DNA of 31,106 nt from Hominisplanchenecus_A murintestinalis (GTDB lineage: Bacteria; Bacillota; Clostridia; Lachnospirales; Lachnospiraceae), in the NCBI RefSeq assembly GCF_943193015.1, contig NZ_CALPCM010000033.1, positions 1 through 31,106 of the forward strand, read 5' to 3'. Below the pieces are notes generated by a model. The model saw nothing but the letters and a program-made list of their open reading frames with translations. It searched no databases and was not told the DNA's origin. Shown piece by piece: positions 1 to 7,389 of the stretch. Both the position numbers and the translations under genes were made by a program. Position 1 is the first letter of the stretch, and every line of letters begins with the position of its first letter.

Positions 1-2
1 GA

Positions 3-28
3 TAAGAATTTCCATATCCTAATTCTTA
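3..28. repeat. Inverted repeat, possible terminator stem
   Basis: TAAGAATT (3-10) and AATTCTTA (21-28) form a perfect 8-bp inverted repeat with a 10-base spacer. It lies about 80 bases beyond the stop of the ABC-F gene on the minus strand. It may be part of that gene's 3' end or belong to a gene left of the window. It is AT-rich and lacks a clear U-tract, so function is uncertain. The rest of 29-106 shows nothing else I can support. Confidence 0.3.
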
Positions 29-106
29 CCAAAAAGGAGCCATTTATTTCCAAAAACACAAACTTATTTACACTACCGAGCGCTTTTGGATCTGACGGGC
101 TGTCGG

Positions 107-1744
107 TTAATTATCTTCCGGATTTCCGTCTGTCGTATAAACCTGACGCTTTTTCGCCATTTCATCGCTTGCCAGGTATTCGTCGTAAGTCGTAATCTTG
201 TCAATCATTTTTCCGTTCGGAAGGATTTCCATGATGCGGTTGGCGGTAGTCTGTACAATCTGGTGGTCGTGGGAGGCGAAGAGCAGCACGCCGGGGAATT
301 TAATCAGGCCGTTGTTCAGAGCCGTGATAGATTCCATATCTAGGTGGTTCGTCGGCTCGTCCAGAAGCAGTACATTTGCGCCGGAAATCATCATTTTTGA
401 GAGAAGGCAGCGCACCTTCTCACCACCGGAGAGAATTTTTACTTTTTTCACGCCGTCATCCCCGGCAAAAAGCATTCTTCCAAGGAAACCGCGCACATAG
501 GTGGCGTCTTTGATTTCGGAAAACTGGGTCAGCCAGTCTACAATCGTCAAATCGTTGTCAAATTCCTCGGTATTGTCTTTAGGGAAATATGCCTGGGAGG
601 TAGTGACGCCCCACTTAAACGTACCCTCATCAGGTTCCATTTCACCCATAAGGATTTTGAAAAATACAGTTTTTGCCTGTTCGTTTCCGCCTACAAAAGC
701 GATCTTGTCGTTGTGTCCCAATGTAAAAGTAATATCGTCGAGGACTTTTACGCCGTCAATGGTTTTTGAAAGATTTTCAACCATCAGGATTTCATTTCCG
801 ATTTCACGGTTGGGGCGGAAATCAATATAAGGGTATTTACGGCTAGAGGGTTTAATCTCATCCAGCTCAATTTTCTCCAAAGCTCTTTTTCTGGAGGTCG
901 CCTGTTTGGATTTGGAAGCGTTGGCGCTGAACCGGGAGATAAAGTCCTGGAGTTCTTTGATTTTTTCCTCTTTTTTCTTATTTGCCTCTTTCATCTGGCG
1001 GATGAGAAGCTGGCTGGACTCGTACCAGAAGTCATAGTTTCCGGCATAGAGCTGGATTTTCCCATAGTCGATGTCTGCGATATGGGTGCAGACTTTGTTG
1101 AGGAAATAGCGGTCGTGAGACACGACGATCACAGTATTGTCAAAGTTAATCAGGAATTCCTCGAGCCATTCAATGGCGTTCAGGTCGAGGTGGTTGGTCG
1201 GCTCGTCCAGAAGAAGGATATCCGGGTTGCCGAACAGGGCTTTTGCCAGCAATACTTTCACTTTTTCATTTCCGTTTAAGTCTTTCATGATGGAGTAATG
1301 GAACTCCGTATTTATCCCCAGTCCATTTAAGAGCATAGCGGCGTCTGATTCCGCTTCCCAGCCGTTCATCTCGGCAAATTCGCCCTCAAGCTCGCTGGCA
1401 CGGATACCGTCTTCGTCCGTAAAGTCCTCTTTGGAATAGATGGCTTCCTTTTCCTTCATGATATCATACAAACGGCGGTTACCCATGATAACGGTATCCA
1501 GTACGGGATATTCGTCGTATTTAAAGTGATCCTGCTCCAACACAGACAGACGCTGTCCGGGGGTGAGCGCGATAGAACCGCTGGTGGTTTCCAATTTGCC
1601 GGAAAGGATTTTCAGGAATGTGGATTTTCCGGCGCCGTTGGCGCCGATCAGGCCATAGCAGTTTCCTTCCGTAAATTTAATATTTACATCTTCAAACAAG
1701 GCTTTTTTGCCCACACGGTATGTTACATTATTTGCACTAATCAT
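107..1744 (-). CDS. ykpA: ABC-F family ATPase, YkpA/YbiT type
   Basis: Soluble protein of 545 aa with two ATP-binding domains and no membrane segments, as in ABC-F translation factors that act at the ribosomal E site. NBD1 has Walker A at 34-42 (GANGAGKST), a degenerate signature LNGNE at 156-160, and Walker B with DEPTNHLD near 180. The interdomain linker at about 242-300 is charged and helical and carries the conserved stretch FSANASKSKQATSR. NBD2 has a degenerate Walker A (GGNEQAKT, 352-359), a canonical LSGGE at 438-442 and DEPTNHLD near 462. The sequence closely resembles B. subtilis YkpA and E. coli YbiT as I remember them. The start is the ATG at 1744, with GGAGG six bases upstream; an upstream in-frame start at 1798 has no ribosome site. 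Probably a general translation factor rather than an antibiotic-resistance ABC-F, though this is by resemblance only. Confidence 0.9.
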   Translation of the reverse strand: MISANNVTYRVGKKALFEDVNIKFTEGNCYGLIGANGAGKSTFLKILSGKLETTSGSIALTPGQRLSVLEQDHFKYDEYPVLDTVIMGNRRLYDIMKEKEAIYSKEDFTDEDGIRASELEGEFAEMNGWEAESDAAMLLNGLGINTEFHYSIMKDLNGNEKVKVLLAKALFGNPDILLLDEPTNHLDLNAIEWLEEFLINFDNTVIVVSHDRYFLNKVCTHIADIDYGKIQLYAGNYDFWYESSQLLIRQMKEANKKKEEKIKELQDFISRFSANASKSKQATSRKRALEKIELDEIKPSSRKYPYIDFRPNREIGNEILMVENLSKTIDGVKVLDDITFTLGHNDKIAFVGGNEQAKTVFFKILMGEMEPDEGTFKWGVTTSQAYFPKDNTEEFDNDLTIVDWLTQFSEIKDATYVRGFLGRMLFAGDDGVKKVKILSGGEKVRCLLSKMMISGANVLLLDEPTNHLDMESITALNNGLIKFPGVLLFASHDHQIVQTTANRIMEILPNGKMIDKITTYDEYLASDEMAKKRQVYTTDGNPEDN

Positions 1745-1757
1745 ATTTACCTCCAAT

Positions 1758-1774
1758 GGCGCATTTCGGGCGCC
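1758..1774 (-). promoter_or_regulatory. 5' leader hairpin of the ABC-F gene
   Basis: GGCGC (1758-1762) and GCGCC (1770-1774) form a 5-bp GC stem with a 7-base loop, just upstream of the GGAGG of the ABC-F gene. It lies inside the predicted short leader and might tune translation. The stem is short, so this is a weak call. Confidence 0.3.
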
Positions 1775-1796
1775 TGATTTGTTATGCGGCAATACC

Positions 1797-1824
1797 ATTG
1801 TAACCGATAATATGGAAAATGCAA
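1797..1824 (-). promoter_or_regulatory. Predicted sigma-A promoter of the ABC-F gene
   Basis: On the minus strand, TTGCAT (1819-1824) and TACAAT (1797-1802) are separated by 16 bases. This would give a leader of roughly 45 bases to the ATG at 1744. Confidence 0.5.
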
Positions 1825-1848
1825 GGAAAATTAGTATTTTTGTGGTTA

Positions 1849-1877
1849 TTGCTTTTTGAGATGTTCTGCATTATAAT
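1849..1877 (+). promoter_or_regulatory. Predicted promoter of the radical SAM operon
   Basis: A perfect -10 TATAAT (1872-1877) lies 17 bases after a poor -35, TTGCTT (1849-1854). The transcript would carry a leader of about 125 bases before the radical SAM gene at 2008. That leader includes the hairpin at 1937-1967. Confidence 0.45.
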
Positions 1878-1936
1878 TATTTTTGTTTTCATATAGAAGA
1901 ATCCCATCGCGAAGCGGTTTAAAATGGATTTTTGCA

Positions 1937-1967
1937 TGTAACAGGGCAGATTGGCTGAGCTGTTACA
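1937..1967 (+). other. Leader hairpin upstream of the radical SAM gene
   Basis: TGTAACAG (1937-1944) and CTGTTACA (1960-1967) form a perfect 8-bp inverted repeat. Inside it CAG and CTG form a nested 3-bp stem across a 2x2 internal loop. It falls within the predicted 5' leader, 40 bases before the start at 2008. No U-tract follows, so it does not look like a terminator. It could be a protein-binding site or an RNA control element. Confidence 0.4.
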
Positions 1968-2007
1968 GATTTTGGGCAGCTGCGGCTGGTTTGATTAAGG
2001 TGAGATT

Positions 2008-2940
2008 ATGCGGTTATGGGGTGAGAAGCCGTACCGTTCCCTGGACTATCATCTCAGGGAGCGGTATGGGGAAAAGATTTATAAAGTTTCTTTAAACGGA
2101 GGAATGACCTGTCCGAACCGGGATGGGACTCTGGGGAGCAGAGGGTGTATTTTCTGCAGCGCGGGCGGTTCCGGCGACTTTGCCGGGGATGCAGCTATGT
2201 CTGTTACAGAGCAGATTGAAGAACAGAAAGCAGGGATTTCCGGAAAGTTTCCCGCAAGGCATTTTATCGCATATTTCCAGGCATATACGAATACTTATGC
2301 GCCTGTTGGCTATTTGGAGCGGATTTTTACGGAAGCGCTCGCCCATCCGGATGTGGTGGGACTTTCTATCGGGACACGCCCGGACTGTCTGCCGGATGAT
2401 GTGCTGGAGCTTTTGACCGCGCTGAACAGGGAGAAGCCTGTCAGCGTAGAACTGGGACTTCAGACCATTCATGAGGAAACGGCTGCCTTTATCCGTCGGG
2501 GATACCCGCTGTCCTGCTTTACGGAGGCAGCGGAACGTTTGAGAGGGGCAGGGCTGGAAGTGGTGGTTCACACGATTCTGGGACTGCCCGGAGAGTCGAA
2601 GAAGGATGTGCTCCAGACTATGCAGTATTTGAACAGCCGGGACATTCAGGGAATCAAGCTGCAGCTTCTTCATGTGCTGAAAGGGACAGATTTAGCCGGA
2701 TATTATGCGTCTCCGGGGTTCCATGTGCTGAACCGGGAGGAATATATTGATATGGTCATCTGCTGTCTGGAATCCCTTTCACCGGATATTACGATACACC
2801 GCCTGACGGGGGACGGACCAAAGGAGCTTCTCATAGCGCCTCTATGGAGTATGCGAAAGCGGGAGGTGCTCAACCGGATTCACCATGAAATGAAGATGCG
2901 CCAGACATGGCAGGGACGCTGTTTCACAGGAAAGGAGTAA
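2008..2940 (+). CDS. TIGR01212 family radical SAM protein (YhcC/YtqA-like)
   Basis: 310 aa. The iron-sulfur motif is C35-x11-C47-x2-C50 (CPNRDG...GCIFC), the unusual long-spaced cysteine motif of the TIGR01212 family (E. coli YhcC, B. subtilis YtqA). It replaces the standard CxxxCxxC. The middle of the protein (VVGLSIGTRPDCL, near 115, and VELGLQT near 145) fits a radical SAM barrel. The family's substrate is, to my knowledge, not settled; RNA or protein modification has been suggested. The start ATG at 2008 follows AAGGTGAG. The DUF4364 gene starts 3 bases after its stop, so the two are almost certainly cotranscribed. Family assignment is firm and reaction unknown. Confidence 0.9.
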   Translation: MRLWGEKPYRSLDYHLRERYGEKIYKVSLNGGMTCPNRDGTLGSRGCIFCSAGGSGDFAGDAAMSVTEQIEEQKAGISGKFPARHFIAYFQAYTNTYAPVGYLERIFTEALAHPDVVGLSIGTRPDCLPDDVLELLTALNREKPVSVELGLQTIHEETAAFIRRGYPLSCFTEAAERLRGAGLEVVVHTILGLPGESKKDVLQTMQYLNSRDIQGIKLQLLHVLKGTDLAGYYASPGFHVLNREEYIDMVICCLESLSPDITIHRLTGDGPKELLIAPLWSMRKREVLNRIHHEMKMRQTWQGRCFTGKE

Positions 2941-2943
2941 GCA

Positions 2944-3456
2944 ATGGCAGAACCACATACGTTATACAAATTGATTATTCTATATATGCTGAAAAAGGTG
3001 AATTTTCCGCTTACAAATGCACAGATATCTAACTTTGTGCTGGAGCAGGGGTATACGACGTATTTTACCTTGCAGCAGATTATCCATGAGCTGATAGATT
3101 CCGGCCTGATTCGGCAGGAGAAAATACGCAACACTTCCCAGTACCATATTACGGAAGCCGGAGAAGAGACACTGACGTACTTTGGGAAGAAGATTTCCCG
3201 GGCAATCAGGGAAGATATAGACCAGTATCTGAAAGAAAACAGCTACCAGCTCCGCAATGAGGTAGCTGTTACGGCGGATTATTATAAGACCACCGAAGGA
3301 GAATACACGGCGGAATGCAGAGTGAAAGAGCGAAATGCAGATTTAATCAGTCTGTCCCTGACAGTGCCGCTGGAGGCGCAGGCGGCGGCTATCTGCGGCC
3401 GCTGGAAAGATAAATGCCAGGATGTCTATGCATTTTTGATGAAAGAGCTTTTGTAG
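2944..3456 (+). CDS. DUF4364 family protein
   Basis: 170 aa, soluble, no signal or membrane segment. The N-terminal ~80 residues read like a winged-helix DNA-binding fold: an aliphatic helix (LYKLIILYML), a possible recognition region (TNAQISNFVLEQ), then LQQIIHELIDSGLI and QYHITEAGEETL, which resembles the wing of PadR/MarR-like proteins. The C-terminal half is a mixed region ending in a helix with several Ala. This matches DUF4364, a clostridial family often annotated as a putative transcriptional regulator. GGAG lies 7 bases before the ATG. It follows the radical SAM gene by 3 bases. Its stop is only 5 bases from the convergent CDF gene's stop. Regulatory target unknown. Confidence 0.8.
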   Translation: MAEPHTLYKLIILYMLKKVNFPLTNAQISNFVLEQGYTTYFTLQQIIHELIDSGLIRQEKIRNTSQYHITEAGEETLTYFGKKISRAIREDIDQYLKENSYQLRNEVAVTADYYKTTEGEYTAECRVKERNADLISLSLTVPLEAQAAAICGRWKDKCQDVYAFLMKELL

Positions 3457-3461
3457 ATTAG

Positions 3462-4388
3462 TTAAGAGTGGTTTTTCGCCGGATTTACATGCACCATAAT
3501 ATGTTTAATCTTTGGGAAATCCTGTTCGATATCATCGTGTACTTTTTCCGCGATTTCGTGTGCTTTCTGGAGGGTGTAGGAGCCGTCCACCGCAATTTCC
3601 AAATCCACATAGATTTTGTTTCCAAAAATACGGGTCTGGAGCAAATCAATGCCTTTTACTTGTGGGTTTTTCATGGTGCAGGCTGAGATTTGGCTTTCTG
3701 TTTCTTCGTCACAGGAATGGTCTACCATTTTGTCAACGGCGTCTTTGAAAATATCATAAGAGGCTTTTAGGATGAATCCAAAAATGACCAGGCTGGCGAT
3801 GGAATCCATAACGGGAAAACCAAGCCTCGCTCCGGCGATTCCAATCAATGCACCTATGGAGGAAAAGGCGTCGGAACGGTGGTGCCAGGCGTCTGCCATC
3901 AATGCGCCGGAATCAATTTTCCGTGCATGGATAACGGTATACCAGTACATAGCCTCTTTACTGATGATGGATACAATTGCCGCGGCCAGGGCGAATCTTC
4001 CAGGTATCTGTAGAGTGCGGTGAGCGCCGGGAAGGACATTTTTTAATGCTTCGATGCCGATTCCAAGCCCGGTAAGGAAGAGAACCATGGCCAGAATCAG
4101 GGCGGCTACGCATTCCAGCCGCTCATGGCCGTAAGGATGCTCTTTGTCGGATTCTTTTGAGGCAAGCCTAATGCCAATCATGACAATTACGGTGCTGAAT
4201 ACATCCGACGCAGAATGGACTGCGTCACTTATCATGGCGCTGGAATGAGACAATATTCCGGCCAAAAGTTTAAGAACGGAAAGGAACAGGTTTCCGATAA
4301 TGGTAACGATGGATACCCGATTTGCTGTTTTCTGAAAGTCGGCGTTCAGAACGGGTTCTGTGCCTGCGGTATGTTTGCTTTTTTCCAT
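3462..4388 (-). CDS. Cation diffusion facilitator (CDF) metal exporter
   Basis: 308 aa inner-membrane proton-coupled divalent metal exporter. Six hydrophobic segments lie between about residues 24 and 215, followed by a cytoplasmic ferredoxin-like CDF C-terminal domain (KGIDLLQTRIFGNKIYVDLEIAVDG, near 250). Metal-site motifs are visible: H58-x3-D62 in TM2, the conserved HPYGHERLE at 84-92, and H169-x3-D173 in TM5. An HxxxD pair in both helices fits zinc-type CDFs better than manganese types, but metal choice cannot be proved from sequence. The ATG at 4388 has GGAGG 7 bases upstream. It has its own promoter, whose -10 is covered by a 15-bp palindrome of Fur-family shape (separate entry), so metal- or peroxide-responsive control is likely. 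Confidence 0.92.
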   Translation of the reverse strand: MEKSKHTAGTEPVLNADFQKTANRVSIVTIIGNLFLSVLKLLAGILSHSSAMISDAVHSASDVFSTVIVMIGIRLASKESDKEHPYGHERLECVAALILAMVLFLTGLGIGIEALKNVLPGAHRTLQIPGRFALAAAIVSIISKEAMYWYTVIHARKIDSGALMADAWHHRSDAFSSIGALIGIAGARLGFPVMDSIASLVIFGFILKASYDIFKDAVDKMVDHSCDEETESQISACTMKNPQVKGIDLLQTRIFGNKIYVDLEIAVDGSYTLQKAHEIAEKVHDDIEQDFPKIKHIMVHVNPAKNHS

Positions 4389-4422
4389 ATGGATGCCTCC
4401 CTAATTTAAAATACCTATGAAC

Positions 4423-4456
4423 TTGTTATTATAACAAACATTCGTTTATTTATCAA
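4423..4456 (-). promoter_or_regulatory. CDF promoter with overlapping 7-1-7 palindromic operator
   Basis: On the minus strand, TTGATA (4451-4456) and TATAAT (4428-4433) are separated by exactly 17 bases. The -10 sits inside a perfect 15-bp palindrome, TTGTTATTATAACAA (4423-4437): two 7-bp arms around one central base. The 7-1-7 layout is the classical form of Fur, PerR and Zur boxes. The sequence is closest to PerR/Fur-type AT-rich boxes but not an exact match to any consensus I know. A repressor bound here would block the -10 of the exporter gene. Confidence 0.65.
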
Positions 4457-4473
4457 CACTTGGAACAAAGTTG

Positions 4474-4500
4474 TTAGCACTCGGTTAAAACGAGTGCTAA
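4474..4500. promoter_or_regulatory. CIRCE element (HrcA operator)
   Basis: TTAGCACTC (4474-4482), 9-base spacer, GAGTGCTAA (4492-4500): a perfect match to the CIRCE consensus bound by the heat-shock repressor HrcA. It lies between the divergent CDF and htpG promoters, 7 bases before the predicted htpG -35. This makes htpG a probable HrcA (class I) heat-shock gene here. Confidence 0.97.
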
Positions 4501-4507
4501 TTTTTTC

Positions 4508-4536
4508 TTGACATTTTGTACACGGCGTATTAAACT
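4508..4536 (+). promoter_or_regulatory. Predicted htpG promoter
   Basis: TTGACA (4508-4513) and TAAACT (4531-4536) are 17 bases apart. The CIRCE element ends at 4500, just upstream of the -35. The predicted transcription start near 4543 rules out the in-frame ATGs at 4546 and 4549 as normal starts and supports the ATG at 4582. Confidence 0.65.
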
Positions 4537-4581
4537 ATGCTTTAAATGATGAACATAAAAAAGAACAAAGGAGTGTGTGCT

Positions 4582-6633
4582 ATGAGTAACCGTACAGGAA
4601 GTTTATCCATTAACAGTGAAAACATATTTCCAATCATAAAAAAGTGGCTGTATTCTGACCATGATATTTTTGCCCGCGAGCTTGTGTCAAACGGATGCGA
4701 TGCCATTACGAAGCTGAAAAAGCTGGAGATGATGGGAGAGTATACGTTTCCGGAAAAATATAAGGCAAAGATAGAAGTTATTGTAAATCCGGAAGAGAAA
4801 ACCCTGAAATTCATTGATACGGGTCTTGGAATGACGGCTGAGGAAGTAGAAGAATATATTACGCAGATTGCTTTTTCGGGAGCTACGGATTTCCTGGAAA
4901 AATATAAGGATAAGACAAATGACGACGAGATGATTGGCCATTTCGGACTGGGATTCTATTCTGCATTTATGGTAGCTGACGAGGTGCATATTGATACCTT
5001 ATCTTATAAGGAAGGAGCGTCTCCGGTACATTGGGAGTGCGACGGAGGAACAGAATATACGATTGACGACGGCAGCAGGACGGCAGCCGGTACGGAAATC
5101 ACACTGTTTTTAAATGAAGAAAGCCTGGAATTTGCCAATGAGTACCGCATGAGGGAAGTTCTTCAGAAATATTGTTCCTTTATGCCGGTAGAGATTTTTC
5201 TCTCTAATGCAAATGCAGAGCAGCAGTACGAGACAATCGACGAGAGCGAGCTGACGGAAGAGGATGTAGTAGTTGAGCATATCCACGAAGAGGCAAAGAC
5301 AGAAGAGCAGGAGAATGAGGACGGGGAGAAAGAAGTCGTTGAAATATCCCCGGCAAAAGACAAGGTAAAGATTCATAAGCGCCCGGTGTCCATCAGCGAT
5401 ATCCACCCGCTCTGGACGAAGCACCCGAATGAGTGCAGCGACGAGGAATACAGGGAATTTTACCGCAAAGTATTCCTGGACTATAAAGAGCCGCTGTTCT
5501 GGATTCACCTGAATATGGATTATCCATTTAATCTTAAAGGAATCTTGTACTTCCCGAAAATCAATACGGAATACGATTCCATAGAGGGAACGATTAAGCT
5601 GTACAACAACCAGGTATTTATCGCGGATAATATTAAAGAGGTTATCCCAGAATTCCTGATGCTGTTAAAAGGTGTGATTGACTGCCCGGATCTGCCTTTG
5701 AATGTATCGAGAAGCGCACTCCAGAACGATGGATTTGTGAAAAAGATTTCGGAATATATCTCGAAAAAAGTGGCGGACAAGCTTTCCGGAATGTGCAAGA
5801 CTGACCGTGAGAACTACGAGAAATACTGGGATGACATCAGTCCGTTTATTAAATTTGGATGCATCAAAGACAGCAAGTTCAGCGACAAGATGATGGATTA
5901 CATTTTGTACAAGAACCTGGAGGATAAGTACCTTACTTTTACGGACTTTGTGGCTGAAAATAAAAAAGAAGAGCCGGAAGCGGAAGTTGTAGAAGAAAGC
6001 AAGACCGGGGACGAGGGCGAGGAAGAGAAGCCGAAAACAAAGCTTTATTATGTGACAGACGAGGTACAGCAGAGCCAGTACATCAATATGTTTAAAGAGC
6101 AGGGCATGGATGCGGTGCTTTTGAAACATAATATTGATTCGGCATTTATCAGTCATGTAGAACAGAAGCATGAGGACGTAAAGTTCCTGCGTATTGATGC
6201 GGATGTGACAGAAAGCATGAGAGAAGAAATTTCGGAAGAAGAGCTGAAAGAGGAAAAAGATACTCTGACAGAAGTATTCCGCAAAGCTTTAGGAAGAGAA
6301 AATCTGGAAGTGAAAGTAGAAAAGCTGAAAAATGAAAACATTTCTTCTATGATGACGCTTTCTGAAGAAAACAGAAGGATGCAGGATATGATGAAGATGT
6401 ACGGCATGGGCGGCATGGATCCGAGTATGTTCGGCGGACAGGAAACACTCGTTCTGAATGCGAATAATAAACTGGTACAGTACATTTTCGAAAATAAAGA
6501 TTCGGAGCATGTGCCGATGATTTGCGGGCAGCTTTATGATTTGGCGATGCTGAGCCATAAGCAGCTTGCACCGGAGCAGATGACGAAGTTTATCGCCAGG
6601 AGCAATGAGATTTTGGCGCTGCTGACGAAATAG
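4582..6633 (+). CDS. htpG: Molecular chaperone HtpG (bacterial Hsp90)
   Basis: 683 aa ATP-dependent cytosolic chaperone. N-terminal GHKL ATPase motifs: E33 and N37 in ELVSNGCDA, D79 in DTGLGM, and GHFGLGFYSAF at 119-129. The middle domain begins at SISDIHPLW (about 270) and contains SRSALQNDG (376-384). The dimerisation domain is at the C terminus. The protein is about 60 residues longer than E. coli HtpG (624 aa), owing to two acidic insertions. One, at about 219-262, sits where eukaryotic Hsp90 has its charged linker; the other, at about 459-487, lies between middle and C-terminal domains. The start chosen is the ATG at 4582, with AAAGGAG upstream. An in-frame ATG at 4546 would leave almost no leader from the predicted promoter. 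A perfect CIRCE upstream implies HrcA control. A terminator follows the stop. Confidence 0.96.
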   Translation: MSNRTGSLSINSENIFPIIKKWLYSDHDIFARELVSNGCDAITKLKKLEMMGEYTFPEKYKAKIEVIVNPEEKTLKFIDTGLGMTAEEVEEYITQIAFSGATDFLEKYKDKTNDDEMIGHFGLGFYSAFMVADEVHIDTLSYKEGASPVHWECDGGTEYTIDDGSRTAAGTEITLFLNEESLEFANEYRMREVLQKYCSFMPVEIFLSNANAEQQYETIDESELTEEDVVVEHIHEEAKTEEQENEDGEKEVVEISPAKDKVKIHKRPVSISDIHPLWTKHPNECSDEEYREFYRKVFLDYKEPLFWIHLNMDYPFNLKGILYFPKINTEYDSIEGTIKLYNNQVFIADNIKEVIPEFLMLLKGVIDCPDLPLNVSRSALQNDGFVKKISEYISKKVADKLSGMCKTDRENYEKYWDDISPFIKFGCIKDSKFSDKMMDYILYKNLEDKYLTFTDFVAENKKEEPEAEVVEESKTGDEGEEEKPKTKLYYVTDEVQQSQYINMFKEQGMDAVLLKHNIDSAFISHVEQKHEDVKFLRIDADVTESMREEISEEELKEEKDTLTEVFRKALGRENLEVKVEKLKNENISSMMTLSEENRRMQDMMKMYGMGGMDPSMFGGQETLVLNANNKLVQYIFENKDSEHVPMICGQLYDLAMLSHKQLAPEQMTKFIARSNEILALLTK

Positions 6634-6650
6634 GGCATAATAAGAAGAGA

Positions 6651-6683
6651 GCAGCCGGAGGGGCAGAACCTTCCGGCTGTTTT
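6651..6683 (+). terminator. Rho-independent terminator of htpG
   Basis: CAGCCGGAGG pairs with CCTTCCGGCTG around a short loop, with one mismatch, and is followed by TTTT. It starts 18 bases after the htpG stop and lies just before the convergent gene's end at 6699. Confidence 0.8.
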
Positions 6684-6698
6684 GAGTATAGAAGGGAA

Positions 6699-7193
6699 TT
6701 ATTCTGCCGGGATTTCTTTTGCATGGAAGAACTTCCGTACCATTTCATCCCAGGCGTGCTCAAGGGATTTGTCCATTGTGAAAAGATTCAGGGATGTACC
6801 CGTTATACAATGGAGAGAACGCCCGTCATAGTGGAGGTTCAGGTAAAGTCCGTTTACATCTGAGGGAGTAAGGGCGACTCCCGTTTGCAGCAGGAGCTTT
6901 TCTGTATTGGATGACGAAAGCTGGAAGACGATTTTGAAATTTAATGGTGTTTTTTTTCCTTTGATTAGTTCGAGACAGAAAGGGCGCATCTGTTTCCAAT
7001 AGGAGTAGGGTTGGCAGAATTCTTCATTTTCAAGTTCTTCAGAAGAAAAGTAGCCCTTCTGAAGATGTCCGTCAATCAGGAACGTGCCGAAGGTAGTGAT
7101 GGATGCTTCTGTGAGATAGAAGCGGTCAAAGGTATCATGCAGCAAGAGTTGGGACATGAAGTCTTTAACATTTAAAATGTGAAGTGAAATCAT
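6699..7193 (-). CDS. DUF5721-like protein of unknown function
   Basis: 164 aa, soluble, no signal peptide or membrane segment. The N terminus (MISLHILNVKDFMSQLLLHDTFDRFYLTEASITTF, described here by its key features VKDFM, DTFD and EASITTF) resembles DUF5721, a short family found in Lachnospiraceae. The centre contains a Trp/aromatic stretch (PYSYWKQMRPFCLELIKGKKTP). The C-terminal part is mixed beta with WDEMVRKFF near the end. I cannot assign a function. The start is the ATG at 7193, with GAGG 9 bases upstream; the longer form starting at 7232 lacks a ribosome site. It stands alone, convergent with htpG and divergent from degV. Confidence 0.75.
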   Translation of the reverse strand: MISLHILNVKDFMSQLLLHDTFDRFYLTEASITTFGTFLIDGHLQKGYFSSEELENEEFCQPYSYWKQMRPFCLELIKGKKTPLNFKIVFQLSSSNTEKLLLQTGVALTPSDVNGLYLNLHYDGRSLHCITGTSLNLFTMDKSLEHAWDEMVRKFFHAKEIPAE

Positions 7194-7275
7194 AGTTGTT
7201 GTCCTCATTTCAGATAGTATCTTATATGTCATCCAGTATACACTGAAAAAAATAGAAAGGAAAGAGAAAACTCCC

Positions 7276-7304
7276 TATACAAATAGAAATATTTGTGTTA
7301 TGAT
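7276..7304 (+). promoter_or_regulatory. Predicted promoter of the DegV gene
   Basis: TATACA (7276-7281) and TATGAT (7299-7304) are 17 bases apart. The leader then contains GTAGT/ACTAC (7308-7324) and CGCAA/TTGCG (about 7335-7353) small hairpins before GGAGGG at 7375. The hairpins are short and may be chance. Confidence 0.4.
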
Positions 7305-7389
7305 AACGTAGTATTTAAAACTACATAAAAGAATCGCAAGATTGCTTTTTGCGTTATGGATAGATTGAAGAAGTGGAGGGATAGTTTTC

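Noticed and set aside
1883..2095. 70-codon ORF before the radical SAM gene
   Set aside because: It has no ribosome site or recognisable sequence and overlaps the true gene start and the leader hairpin.
4438..4449. LexA-like site AAACATTCGTTT in the CDF promoter
   Set aside because: It misses the consensus GAACRNRYGTTY at two positions and no SOS gene is nearby.
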